Shown here: in pieces, positions 7,681 through 15,292 of the stretch
How the letters are laid out: each line of letters starts with the position of its first letter
Numbering within the stretch: position 1 is the stretch's first letter
From: an uncultured Oscillospiraceae bacterium
Lineage (GTDB): Bacteria; Bacillota; Clostridia; Oscillospirales; Acutalibacteraceae
Direction: 5' to 3'
Assembly (NCBI GenBank): GCA_910588935.1
Contig: CAJUSM010000051.1
Span: 1-21,499 of the forward strand
DNA: 21,499 nucleotides
Made by a program: the position numbers and the translations under genes
The notes under the pieces: model-generated
Databases searched by the model: none
The model's input: the letters and a program-made list of their open reading frames with translations, nothing else
Told to the model about the DNA's origin: nothing

Positions 7681-7710
7681 TTGACAAAAAGGGGCATATG
7701 GAGATACAAT
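7681..7710 (+). promoter_or_regulatory. Sigma-A promoter of rny
   Basis: TTGACA (7681-7686) and TACAAT (7705-7710) with an 18-base spacer. It lies about 270 bases upstream of the rny start, giving a long leader. Confidence 0.8.
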
Positions 7711-7716
7711 GAGTAA

Positions 7717-7984
7717 CAGAGTGCACCCGGGTGCTTTTTATATATTTTATATATTTCTAGTGACGAACACCAAAGTCAAAATATATATATAAAAAACTTA
7801 ATAGGGTTTGAAAGCAGCCATTGCATTTTCTCTCAAAAAACAGGGAGCTCTCCCCCAGAGGGGTCCCTAGGGAGAAGCCAGCCCTTAAGGCGGTTTTCCC
7901 GGAACGAATAATCTGAGTACAAAAATCATGATTAGGGGCGGGCTTGGGGCCAGCCCCATGGAAACCAGAAAAGGAGGTGCCCGA
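7717..7984 (+). promoter_or_regulatory. Long structured 5' leader of rny
   Basis: Between the promoter and the TTG start lie about 265 non-coding bases. At the very 5' end is the palindrome GCACCCGGGTGC followed by TTTTTATATA, which resembles a terminator or a 5' stabilising hairpin. Next, an AT-rich inverted repeat (TTTTTATATAT near 7735 and ATATATATAAAAAA near 7780) could fold over the intervening 40 bases. Near 7845-7875, GGGAGCTCTCCC and CCCCAGAGGGG offer competing hairpins. No known leader family is recognised. Because RNase Y cleaves structured AU-rich RNA, autoregulation is possible, but this is inference. Confidence 0.5.
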
Positions 7985-9547
7985 TTGGGCGAGGTAAATG
8001 TGTGGCTGTGCGTGGCAATTGCCGTTTTGTCCGCGGCGGCGGCGGGGGCCGGGGGTTTTTTCCTGGGCTTTCAGTACCGCAAAAGCAAGGCGGAGGCAAC
8101 CATAGGCTCGGCTGAGGAAGAAGCAAAAAGAATTGTGGGCGAGGCGGTAAAAACCGCGGAGGCCCGGAAAAAAGAGATTGTATTGGAGGGGAAGGACGAA
8201 ATTCACCGGCTGCGCAACGAGTCGGAGAAAGAGCTTTCTGACCGCCGCAGGGAGATTCAGCACCAGGAGCGGCGAAACCTGCAGAAGGAGGAAAGCCTGG
8301 AGCGCAAGCTGGAAAGCATAGAGCGCAAAGAGGACCAAATTGACCAGCGGAACAAAAAGGCCGAGGAGCGCCTGCGGGAGGCAGAGGCGGTAAAGAAGAG
8401 CCAGTTCGATATGCTGGAAAAAATCTCTTCCTTTTCTATGGAGCAGGCCAAGGAGTACCTGCTAAACCATTTGGAAGATGAGCTGATCCACGAAAAGGCC
8501 GTAAAGGTCCGGGAGTTTGAACAGCAAACCAAAGAGGAAAGCGACCAGGCAGCCCGGGAGATTATCTCCATGGCCATCCAGCGCTGCGCGGCCGACCATG
8601 TGTCTGAAGCGGCCATTAGCGTGGTGCCCCTGCCAAACGACGAGATGAAGGGCAGGATTATTGGCCGGGAGGGCAGGAACATAAGGGTCATAGAGACCCT
8701 CACCGGCGTAGACCTGATTATAGACGATACCCCAGAGGCCATTACCCTTTCCAGCTTTGAGCCGGTGCGCCGGGAAGTGGCAAAGGTGGCCCTGGAAAAG
8801 CTGATTTCGGATGGCCGCATCCATCCTACCCGCATTGAGGAGACCGTGGAAAAGGCCCGCCGGGAGGTGGAGGCAACTATTAAGGCCGAAGGCGAGCGGG
8901 CTGTGCTGGAGGTGGGCGTCAATGGCGTGCACCACGAGCTGGTGAAGCTCTTGGGCCGCCTGCGGTACCGTACCAGCTATGGCCAAAATGTGCTAAACCA
9001 CTCCCTAGAGGTGGCTTTTCTCTCTGGCATGATCGCCTCAGAGCTGGGCCTGAATCCCACGGTGGCCAAGCGGGCGGGCTTGCTTCATGATATTGGCAAG
9101 GCCCTAGACCACGAGATGGAGGGCTCTCATGTGCAAATTGGCGTAGAGGTGGCCAAAAAGTACAAGGAGAGCGAGGCCGTTGTACATGCTATTGCAGCCC
9201 ACCATGGAGATGTGGAGGCAAAAACAGTAATTGCCTGTATTGTACAGGCGGCGGACGCCATTTCAGCCGCCAGGCCTGGGGCCCGCAGGGAGAACCTGGA
9301 AAACTACATCAAGCGGCTGGAGAAACTGGAAGAACTGGCCTCCTCCTTTGCCGGCGTGGAAAGCTGCTACGCCATCCAGGCAGGCCGGGAGGTGCGGATT
9401 ATGGTAAAGCCAGAAGCTGTCACCGACGAGCAGATGACTCTGCTGGCCAGGGACATCTGCAAAAAGATCGAGACAGATTTAGACTACCCCGGGCAGATCA
9501 AGGTGAACATGATTCGGGAAAGCCGGGCGGTAGATTACGCGAAATAG
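7985..9547 (+). CDS. rny: Ribonuclease Y (membrane-anchored endoribonuclease)
   Basis: A 520-residue RNase Y, which initiates mRNA decay at the membrane in Firmicutes. It has an N-terminal transmembrane segment (about 5-30), a long charged coiled coil (about 35-190), a KH RNA-binding domain with GRIIGREGRNIR, and an HD phosphohydrolase domain. I start the gene at TTG 7985 because AAAGGAGGTG lies just upstream. This numbering places the HD catalytic pair at His368/Asp369, the numbers reported for Bacillus subtilis RNase Y. The frame is open upstream to an ATG at 7928, but that start has no comparable ribosome binding site. All catalytic residues are present. It is usually followed directly by ymdB; here two other genes lie between them. 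Confidence 0.97.
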   Translation: MGEVNVWLCVAIAVLSAAAAGAGGFFLGFQYRKSKAEATIGSAEEEAKRIVGEAVKTAEARKKEIVLEGKDEIHRLRNESEKELSDRRREIQHQERRNLQKEESLERKLESIERKEDQIDQRNKKAEERLREAEAVKKSQFDMLEKISSFSMEQAKEYLLNHLEDELIHEKAVKVREFEQQTKEESDQAAREIISMAIQRCAADHVSEAAISVVPLPNDEMKGRIIGREGRNIRVIETLTGVDLIIDDTPEAITLSSFEPVRREVAKVALEKLISDGRIHPTRIEETVEKARREVEATIKAEGERAVLEVGVNGVHHELVKLLGRLRYRTSYGQNVLNHSLEVAFLSGMIASELGLNPTVAKRAGLLHDIGKALDHEMEGSHVQIGVEVAKKYKESEAVVHAIAAHHGDVEAKTVIACIVQAADAISAARPGARRENLENYIKRLEKLEELASSFAGVESCYAIQAGREVRIMVKPEAVTDEQMTLLARDICKKIETDLDYPGQIKVNMIRESRAVDYAK

Positions 9548-9571
9548 CCGGACAGCATCCGTGCCCAGTGG

Positions 9572-9600
9572 TGCCCCCCGCCCTCATCAGGCGGGGGGCA
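9572..9600 (+). terminator. Strong GC hairpin after rny
   Basis: An 11-bp perfect stem (TGCCCCCCGCC / GGCGGGGGGCA) with a 7-base loop directly after the rny stop. There is no T run, so it may act as a weak terminator or as a 3' RNA-stabilising hairpin between rny and the phosphorylase gene. Confidence 0.55.
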
Positions 9601-9628
9601 TTCAAAAGAACGCAATAGGAGGCGCTCT

Positions 9629-10438
9629 ATGACATACAAGAAGCTTGCCCAGGCCATGCGCCAGTATAGCCGTACAGACGATTTGTGCAAAAGCGGCCTG
9701 GGGGTGGAGGGTTCCCGCATCCGGGAGAACGTAATTCTCACCCCTGGCTGGACTCCGGAACGGGTGTCAGGATTGGGCGAGGCGAAGCTGGTTTCCGCCA
9801 GCGGTCCCCTTTACGGCATAACGGTGTGGGAGATCAATGTGGATGGCCAGGGGATTACCTATATCAAAACCGGCTGCGGCGCGCCCCCTGTGATGGACGC
9901 CCTGCTGTCCCTAGGGGAGACCGGCTGCAAGCGGGTGCTGTTCCTGTCCTCCATTGGGGGGCTGGCTCCTGAGATGGAGGTGGGCGATCTGGTGCTGCCA
10001 GAGTATTCTGTCAGCGGGGACGGAGCCAGCCGGTACCTGACCGATGGCTTTGAGGACACCCTGGGGGAGAAAGCCTACCCGGACCCGGAGCTGTTCGCCC
10101 GGCTGCGGGAGGAGACCCAGGCCGTGCGCGCCAGTGAAAACTTGCGCTGGCACCTGGGCCGGCCGTTTTGTGAGGATACCTTGCTTGCGCAGTTTCACCA
10201 TATCCCTGACATTTTAGCCCGGGGCTGCAACACATTGGATATGGAGAGCGCCGTGGCGTTCCGGGCGGGGGCCCTGATGGGCCTGCCAGTAGCCGCGCTG
10301 CAGTGTGTGTCAGACAATTCCCTGGCAAAAAAGTCCCTGCTGGGGGGCGTGAGCGGGGAGGAACAGGCCCGGCGGAACTATGTGCGCGGGCAGGTGATTC
10401 CCGTAATCCTAAAGAACCTTTTCAAGAGCCTGGCATAG
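9629..10438 (+). CDS. Nucleoside phosphorylase (uridine phosphorylase/PNP superfamily)
   Basis: A 269-residue protein of the NP-I nucleoside phosphorylase superfamily, which cleaves nucleosides with phosphate to a free base and ribose-1-phosphate. Visible features: a TGCGAPPVMDAL nucleotide/phosphate-site segment, VLFLSSIGGLAPEMEVGDLVLP, and the C-terminal NTLDMESAVAFRAG, whose Met-Glu pair normally contacts the ribose. The exact substrate (uridine, purine nucleoside or other) is not clear. The start is supported by AGGAGG. It lies about 80 bases behind rny on the same strand and may be co-transcribed with it, which would put nucleoside salvage next to RNA degradation; that functional link is inference. 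Confidence 0.85.
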   Translation: MTYKKLAQAMRQYSRTDDLCKSGLGVEGSRIRENVILTPGWTPERVSGLGEAKLVSASGPLYGITVWEINVDGQGITYIKTGCGAPPVMDALLSLGETGCKRVLFLSSIGGLAPEMEVGDLVLPEYSVSGDGASRYLTDGFEDTLGEKAYPDPELFARLREETQAVRASENLRWHLGRPFCEDTLLAQFHHIPDILARGCNTLDMESAVAFRAGALMGLPVAALQCVSDNSLAKKSLLGGVSGEEQARRNYVRGQVIPVILKNLFKSLA

Positions 10439-10518
10439 CTCTGCAAAGGCCAGGGGGGCATATGCAGGGGCGAGCACACAAAAATTTCGCTTTGCTTTTT
10501 ATTTTTCTCAATAAGGCA

Positions 10519-10546
10519 TTTGCTTTTTGGCTTTCTGTTGTATAAT
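10519..10546 (+). promoter_or_regulatory. Putative promoter for the secreted-protein gene
   Basis: A perfect TATAAT (10541-10546) has TTTGCT 16 bases upstream. It lies about 100 bases before the start at 10647. The -10 box is convincing; the -35 is weak. Confidence 0.5.
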
Positions 10547-10646
10547 TGTAAATGTACCACACAATTGCCTTCCTGCAAGCAGAAGTTTTTCAAACAGAGG
10601 TGGATGAGCATGAAACAAAACAAACGATAACTATGGAGGTTTTGCT

Positions 10647-11563
10647 ATGAAGAAGATTCTTCTTTGGGCTGCAATGCTTGTCCTAACAGTAGCGCTTGCG
10701 TCCTCGGCTTCTGCCGCGGACCTAACTGCTATGGATGAAAGAATCGCGGAAATGGCCAACGAGCTTTCCGAGATCCGTTCTTCTGTGCAAAAGGGCCGGA
10801 TGGCCGGGCCCGCTTTGGAAGCGGCCTACGAGCAGGCCTTGCAGGACGCGGGCTGGGAAGTGGTCCACATGGAAGTGGACCTTTCCCCTCAGGCTTTGGG
10901 CTTGGATCCGGAGATTGTGGAGCTGGCCTACTCTGATATTGAGAATGTTTCCCCCGAAACCCAGGAGAAAATCCTGGAGGCCAGGGAAAAGGTGATCTAC
11001 AGCGCAAAGGGCTGGGGCGCCAACCCCAACGCCCCTCTCCTCACCTTTAACCCTAGCCAAAAGAAAATCACGATTCTGCCCTGCTTTGAAGAGCTCTTCC
11101 CTGGCTGGGATCTTCCAAAAGGGACAGAAACCGTGCCCGAGGAAATTCCTGCTGCAACAGCTGCTGCTGTAGCTGCCCGTGGCCTTGAGGCCGCCGGAAG
11201 AAATACCATGACTGTTTGTATGTTTAACAGGGAAATAGCCATCAACAACTCTGGAAGCTCAAAAACTTCGCCTTTTTAATGCGAAGACGGACGCCAGCTA
11301 CAACAATACTTTGAACGATTTTTGGACTTATGCCAACCGTTTCGTAACTTGCACTAAAGTCAACTTAGGGGTTACATCGCCTGGCGGCGGCGATGTAGGC
11401 TATCTTTTGGATGCTGGGCCTGGCGATACGGCTCTATTTGTCCGATATTTTTTCACCCCCTTTGGGCGTATCCTATGTTGGCGTAAGGGCAAGCACAAGC
11501 GGAACAGCTGGGCGTGCAACCGCGTTTGTCTGGCGTGAGGCTGACTACGCCATTGATGTTTAA
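10647..11563 (+). pseudogene. Secreted hypothetical protein broken by two +1 frameshifts
   Basis: The gene starts at an ATG behind TATGGAGG and has a clear signal peptide (MKKILL, hydrophobic core, cleavage near SASA-AD, residue 23). Frame one runs to a stop at 11279. From about 11240 the next frame reads like genuine protein (LEAQKLRLFNAKTDASYNN, then FVTCTKVNLGVTSPGGGDVGYLL) until about 11455. After a second +1 shift the third frame continues with VSYVGVRASTSGTAGRATA and ends at the stop 11561-11563. Removing one base near 11250 and one in the T/C run at 11447-11463 would give one protein of about 304 residues. I do not recognise the family. A leading helical region is followed by a glycine-rich, probably beta-structured, C-terminal part. 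Sequencing error is possible, but two errors in one gene are less likely than decay. Confidence 0.7.
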
Positions 11564-11640
11564 TTTTTTTGCACGCTATTCAATTTTTGGCATAAATATA
11601 TCCACCAAGGTAAATTGAGGAATTTTATTGCAGGAAGGCA

Positions 11641-11684
11641 GAGGTAACGCATTCCATTTTTAGAGTGCGTTGCCTCCGTTTTTT
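11641..11684 (+). terminator. Intrinsic terminator between the secreted-protein gene and ymdB
   Basis: An 11-bp stem (GAGGTAACGCA / TGCGTTGCCTC, with one U-G pair) and a 14-base loop are followed by CG and T6. It should end the upstream transcript and insulate ymdB, which would then need its own promoter. Confidence 0.85.
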
Positions 11685-11748
11685 ACACACGATGATGTTA
11701 CATAATAAAAAGGAGCAATCTGCGTTTTTAGGAGAAAAGGGGGATTCT

Positions 11749-12522
11749 ATGCTTAATATTTTGTGTATAGGCGACGTAGTAGGCAGCATTGGCTGTGGGT
11801 TCCTGCGGGAAAAGCTGCCTGCCCTCCGGCGGCTGAAAGGGATAGACCTGGTCATTGCAAACGGCGAAAACTCCGCCGACGGCAACGGGATAACCCCTGC
11901 GTCTGCCCAACACCTGCTTGACAGCGGGGTGGATGTGATTACCACCGGCAACCACAGTTTCCGCCGGCGAGAAAGCTATGAGCTGTACGATTCCAGCGAA
12001 ATTCTGCTCCGCCCGGCCAATTATCCTTCTGCTGCCCCAGGCCGGGGGCTGTGCGTGGTAGATTTGGGGCGGGCACAGGTGGCGGTCATCAACCTGCTGG
12101 GCACTGTGTATTTGGAAAGTATGGAGTCCCCATTCGAGAAGCTGGACGACCTGCTTTCCCAGCCCGGCCTGCCTAAAATCCGTATTTTAGATTTCCACGC
12201 CGAGGCCACCGGGGAAAAGCGAGCCATGGGCTATTTCGCCGGCACTGGGCTTACCGCCATGTTTGGCACCCACACCCATGTGCAAACCGCCGACCAATGC
12301 CTGCTGCCAGGGGGCGCTGGCTACATTACCGATGTGGGGATGACAGGCCCTATTGACTCTGTTCTAGGTGTAAAGCCAGAGATTATCGTAAAAAAATTCG
12401 TAACCAAAATGCCTGCTAGATTTGATACAGCCAAAGGCCCCTGCCACATGGATTGCGTTATATTTTCTGCCAACGAGAAGACCGGGCGCTGCCTAGAGGT
12501 AGAAAGGCTTTCCGTCACTTAG
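11749..12522 (+). CDS. ymdB: YmdB-family metallophosphoesterase
   Basis: A 257-residue calcineurin-like phosphoesterase of the YmdB/TIGR00282 family; the Bacillus member hydrolyses cyclic nucleotides and affects biofilm and motility gene expression. Metal-binding motifs: ILCIGDVVG (Asp9), VIANGENSADG, TTGNHSF, DFHAEATGEKRAMG and GTHTHVQTAD. All are present; the common GNHTWD reads GNHSFR here, so the usual Trp-Asp after the GNH motif is replaced. The ATG at 11749 is preceded by GGAGAAAAGG; the longer frame from 11665 begins inside the terminator and is rejected. In many Firmicutes this gene sits directly behind rny; here it is separated by two genes and a terminator. Confidence 0.95.
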   Translation: MLNILCIGDVVGSIGCGFLREKLPALRRLKGIDLVIANGENSADGNGITPASAQHLLDSGVDVITTGNHSFRRRESYELYDSSEILLRPANYPSAAPGRGLCVVDLGRAQVAVINLLGTVYLESMESPFEKLDDLLSQPGLPKIRILDFHAEATGEKRAMGYFAGTGLTAMFGTHTHVQTADQCLLPGGAGYITDVGMTGPIDSVLGVKPEIIVKKFVTKMPARFDTAKGPCHMDCVIFSANEKTGRCLEVERLSVT

Positions 12523-12652
12523 GCCATACCGGTGGACAAAAGAGAGGCGAAAAGGCGCCCTGCTGTGAGCTTTTGTCATATCTTTCTGGTTTATGGCAAT
12601 GCTGGTAAGGGCGGTAGATGGGTGCTGCCCGCCAAACTAGAAATGACTTTTC

Positions 12653-12907
12653 TTACCAGCGCGGCACACACTTGCCAGTAGCCCCCTTAAATTTCCAGCG
12701 TAAATAGTACCCGGTTTTCCCATCTAAATCTATTTCACATGTGGGAAACTGCCGGTTCGGTTTCAACAATGTTTCCCTTTTTTCACCCAATAGGCTTACC
12801 GCCGCGTCTCCCCCAGAGAGCTGCGAATCAAGGGGGAATTTGTATATTCTGCTTTTACAAAATCTTCCCATATGCTTGGCCCGGTCAGTGCAAGAATGCA
12901 AGGTCAC
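12653..12907 (-). CDS. Weak hypothetical small protein or gene remnant
   Basis: An 84-residue frame starting with GTG. I do not recognise it, but its second half (for example DLDGKTGYYLRWKFKG) looks like real protein rather than a shadow frame, and no gene overlaps it on the other strand. The start has only a weak GGGAAAGAG ahead of it. The stop codon is embedded in the 12601-12660 hairpin. It could be a small accessory gene or the 3' remnant of a lost one. Confidence 0.25.
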   Translation of the reverse strand: MTLHSCTDRAKHMGRFCKSRIYKFPLDSQLSGGDAAVSLLGEKRETLLKPNRQFPTCEIDLDGKTGYYLRWKFKGATGKCVPRW

Positions 12908-12943
12908 TCTTTCCCTGTCTTAGCTGGGCGAAATATAAATAAG

Positions 12944-12972
12944 ATTGCGGCAATGTTCTTTGATGCCGCAAT
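12944..12972. terminator. Terminator-like hairpin
   Basis: A 9-bp perfect stem (ATTGCGGCA / TGCCGCAAT) with an 11-base loop is followed by GTTTT on the plus strand. It sits upstream of the repeat at 13037. It could end a transcript coming from either side, but the T run is short. Confidence 0.45.
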
Positions 12973-13036
12973 GTTTTGCAAAACTCGCCCAAGCAATTCT
13001 CCCGCAGCCACATTCCCAAAAGTGACTTCAAAAAGG

Positions 13037-13239
13037 GAGTGTTCAAAACGAGGATTTTATATGAGGGGAAGTGGAAAAATATCGTTAGATTACAGGATTG
13101 TCGGGATTTCATCCCGAAATATTTTGCGTTATGGATGGGGTCTCGCCTGCCGGCTCGGGTGCTGTGTGCCAGTGGCACACGTCCAGCACCGACCGGAGCG
13201 GCAGCGTAGACCGGGTCAGAACGGTCCCCACCGGGGACC
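13037..13239 (+). repeat. Dispersed repeat, copy B, with an extra hairpin insert
   Basis: Matches the reverse complement of 1-150 from the GAGTGT region to the terminal GGTCCCC/GGGGACC palindrome (13223-13239). The conserved hairpin TCGGGAT / ATCCCGA is at 13101-13117. Relative to copy A it carries about 52 extra bases (13159-13210), which fold as a nested hairpin: GTGCT (13159-13163) with AGCAC (13185-13189), and GTGTGCCA (13164-13171) with TGGCACAC (13173-13180). Frames across it look like chance frames. Confidence 0.8.
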
Positions 13240-13390
13240 TTCCCCCTGCGGCAAGGTCGCGGGGCGCCGCCCCACACCCCGCAGCCTTTGAGAAAGGTAA
13301 AACTTCGCGAAGCGAAGTCTACGAAACTTTTCCCATTTTCTTACGGCATCTGAGAGCTTCGTTTTTTCTTCTCTAGTTTACCTTTATCTC
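13240..13390. repeat. Cluster of small inverted repeats following repeat copy B
   Basis: Directly after copy B are GCGGGG / CCCCGC (13259-13282), CCTTT-GAG-AAAGG (13285-13297) and CTTCGC-GAA-GCGAAG (13303-13317). An outer pair AAAGGTAAA (13293-13301) / TTTACCTTT (13377-13385) could close the whole segment. No gene is present. These may be further modules of the same repeat family; this cannot be tested here because the matching flank of copy A lies outside the window. Confidence 0.55.
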
Positions 13391-13423
13391 CTCGGTTGGA
13401 CACTTCCCTTCAAAAATTCCGCA

Positions 13424-13452
13424 TTGTATTTTTGAAAGTTCTGTGCTACAAT
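13424..13452 (+). promoter_or_regulatory. Putative sigma-A promoter for fakA-recG-gpsA
   Basis: TTGTAT (13424-13429) and TACAAT (13447-13452) with a 17-base spacer, about 80 bases before the fakA start. Confidence 0.6.
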
Positions 13453-13530
13453 AGGAAAGAATAGGAAAATAGTTTTCAGCGCTGCCGGAAACACCCGCGC
13501 TGCGTACTTTTTATAAAGGATGTGCATCCC

Positions 13531-15207
13531 ATGATTCAAGGCGCCCAACTCAAAAACGCTATTATCTCCGGCTCCAACAACATTGCCAAGTACCGCAAGC
13601 AAGTGAACGAGCTGAATATTTTCCCGGTGCCCGATGGGGACACCGGCTCTAATATGTCTATGACCATAGACGCTGCCGCTGCCGCGGTAAAGGAGCTTCC
13701 GGATACCGCCGGCGCTGGCGAGGTGGCCAAAAAGGCGGCTGCCGCTATGCTCCGGGGAGCAAGGGGAAACTCCGGGGTCATCCTCTCCCTGCTGTTCCGG
13801 GGAATTGCAAAGGGCTGCGAGGGGCTGGAAGAGATCAGCCCTCAGGCCTTGGTTCACGCCCTGGATTTAGGCGTGGAGGAGGCCTATAAGGCTGTAACCA
13901 GGCCCACCGAGGGCACCATCCTTACCGTGGCCAGGGTAGCCGCCGAGCATGGCCGGGACGCGCTGGACCACGGAGCCCAGGGCGCTGTGCCGGTGTGGGA
14001 CGCGGTGTGCATAGGCGGCGCCCAGGCCCTGGAGCAGACACCGGAGCTATTGCCTGTGCTCAAGCGGGCCGGCGTAGTAGACGCGGGCGGCCAAGGCCTC
14101 TGCCTTATTTTTGAGGGGATGCTCAGCGTGTTCCGGGGCGGCATTATCATTGAGTCGGGAATGTCTGAGGAGGAGAGAGCCCAGGATGCGGCGGAGTTCT
14201 TTAAGAACGCGGCGGCGGAGTTTGACAGCGAGATCAACTTCACCTACTGCACGGAGTTTATCATTGGCCGGGATAAAACCATCCCCACCGATCCCCTGGA
14301 GCTTCGGCTGTATCTAGAGACCATTGGCGACTGCGTGCTGGTGGCCGATGACGAGGAGATTATTAAGGTTCATGTCCACACAGAGAACCCAGGGGACGCC
14401 CTTCAGCGGGGCTTGGCCTTTGGCCAGCTCCTTACGGTTAAAATTGACAATATGAAGGAACAGCACAAGAAGCTGGGCGCTGTTTCCAGCGAGCCTGCGG
14501 CAGAGCCGGAAAAACCCGCCCAGCCCCAGCGCCAGGAGCCTACAGAGGAGCTGGGCTTTATCTCTGTGGCTGCCGGCGAAGGGCTGAAAGGGCTGTTCCT
14601 AGAGCTGGGCTGCGCGGTGGTGGTCAGCGGCGGCCAGACCATGAACCCCAGCACCGAGGATATTTTAAGTGCGGTGTTGGCTACCCCGGCGAAAAAGGTC
14701 TTTGTGCTGCCCAACAATAAAAACATTCTCATGGCAGCGGAGCAAACCGTTCCCTTGGCCGAGGACCGGGAGGTTATCGTGTTGCCTACCAAAACCATTC
14801 CCCAGGGCCTTTCTGCTATGCTGGCCTTTGACCCGGATGCGTCGGTAGAGGAGAACCAGGCGGCCATGCTGGCAGCCGCCAGGAATGTAAGCACCGGCCT
14901 GGTTACCTTTGCGGCCCGCGACTCGGAGTTTGGCAGCGACGCCATCCGCAAGGGGGATATTTTGGGTCTGAAAAACGGCAAGCTGCACTATATCGAAAAG
15001 GACCCCGTGCATACCTGCGTGCGGGTGGCCAGGTCTCTAAGCACCAAGCAGACCAGCTTTATCACCCTGATTTACGGCGAAGGCATTACGGCGGATCAGG
15101 CCCAGGAGGCCAAGCGGCTGCTGGCGGCAAAGGTTCACTCAGATGTGGAGATTACCCTGGTAGAGGGCGGCCAGCCGATTTATTACTTTATTATCTCTGT
15201 GGAGTAA
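13531..15207 (+). CDS. fakA: DAK2-domain fatty acid kinase catalytic subunit (FakA/YloV)
   Basis: A 558-residue protein with an N-terminal DAK2/dihydroxyacetone kinase-like ATP-binding domain (NIFPVPDGDTGSN, metal-binding aspartates at about 35 and 37; then RGARGNSGVILS), a middle domain, and a C-terminal YloV domain. FakA uses ATP to phosphorylate fatty acids presented by a FakB binding protein, feeding exogenous fatty acids into phospholipids; no fakB is in this window. The C-terminal half contains a low-complexity Pro/Glu/Gln linker around 318-338. I place the start at ATG 13531, ten bases after AAAGGA; the upstream GTG at 13522 is too close to the ribosome binding site. The small Asp23/Gls24 gene that often precedes it is missing here. 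It is followed by recG, as in other Firmicutes. Confidence 0.93.
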   Translation: MIQGAQLKNAIISGSNNIAKYRKQVNELNIFPVPDGDTGSNMSMTIDAAAAAVKELPDTAGAGEVAKKAAAAMLRGARGNSGVILSLLFRGIAKGCEGLEEISPQALVHALDLGVEEAYKAVTRPTEGTILTVARVAAEHGRDALDHGAQGAVPVWDAVCIGGAQALEQTPELLPVLKRAGVVDAGGQGLCLIFEGMLSVFRGGIIIESGMSEEERAQDAAEFFKNAAAEFDSEINFTYCTEFIIGRDKTIPTDPLELRLYLETIGDCVLVADDEEIIKVHVHTENPGDALQRGLAFGQLLTVKIDNMKEQHKKLGAVSSEPAAEPEKPAQPQRQEPTEELGFISVAAGEGLKGLFLELGCAVVVSGGQTMNPSTEDILSAVLATPAKKVFVLPNNKNILMAAEQTVPLAEDREVIVLPTKTIPQGLSAMLAFDPDASVEENQAAMLAAARNVSTGLVTFAARDSEFGSDAIRKGDILGLKNGKLHYIEKDPVHTCVRVARSLSTKQTSFITLIYGEGITADQAQEAKRLLAAKVHSDVEITLVEGGQPIYYFIISVE

Positions 15208-15292
15208 TAAGGACAGCGTGAATATTCTGAGGAAGACTGCGGCAGGGCGGCCTTCCTCTTTTGCTTGGGATGAAAAGAAAGGAGGCGGCGGA

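Larger units (their letters stand above)
12523..13036. other. Gene-poor hairpin-rich stretch
   Basis: Hairpins seen here: GACAAAAG / CTTTTGTC (12535-12577, long loop, possibly the end of the ymdB transcript), GCTGGTAAG / CTTACCAGC with inner pairing (12601-12660), and ATTGCGGCA / TGCCGCAAT followed by GTTTT (12944-12972, terminator-like). One weak minus-strand frame (12653-12907) is listed separately. No other gene is supported. Confidence 0.5.

Noticed and set aside
10647..11563. Programmed frameshifting in the secreted-protein gene.
   Set aside because: Two separate +1 shifts would be needed and no known slippery or stimulatory signals are seen; decay or sequence error is simpler.
13098..13376. 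A 92-residue open frame across repeat copy B.
   Set aside because: It runs over the repeat and its hairpins, has no ribosome binding site, and the corresponding frame in copy A is not preserved as a gene.
12523..13390. A CRISPR array suggested by the many short repeats and hairpins.
   Set aside because: No regularly spaced direct repeats with unique spacers are present; the structures are inverted repeats of differing sequence.
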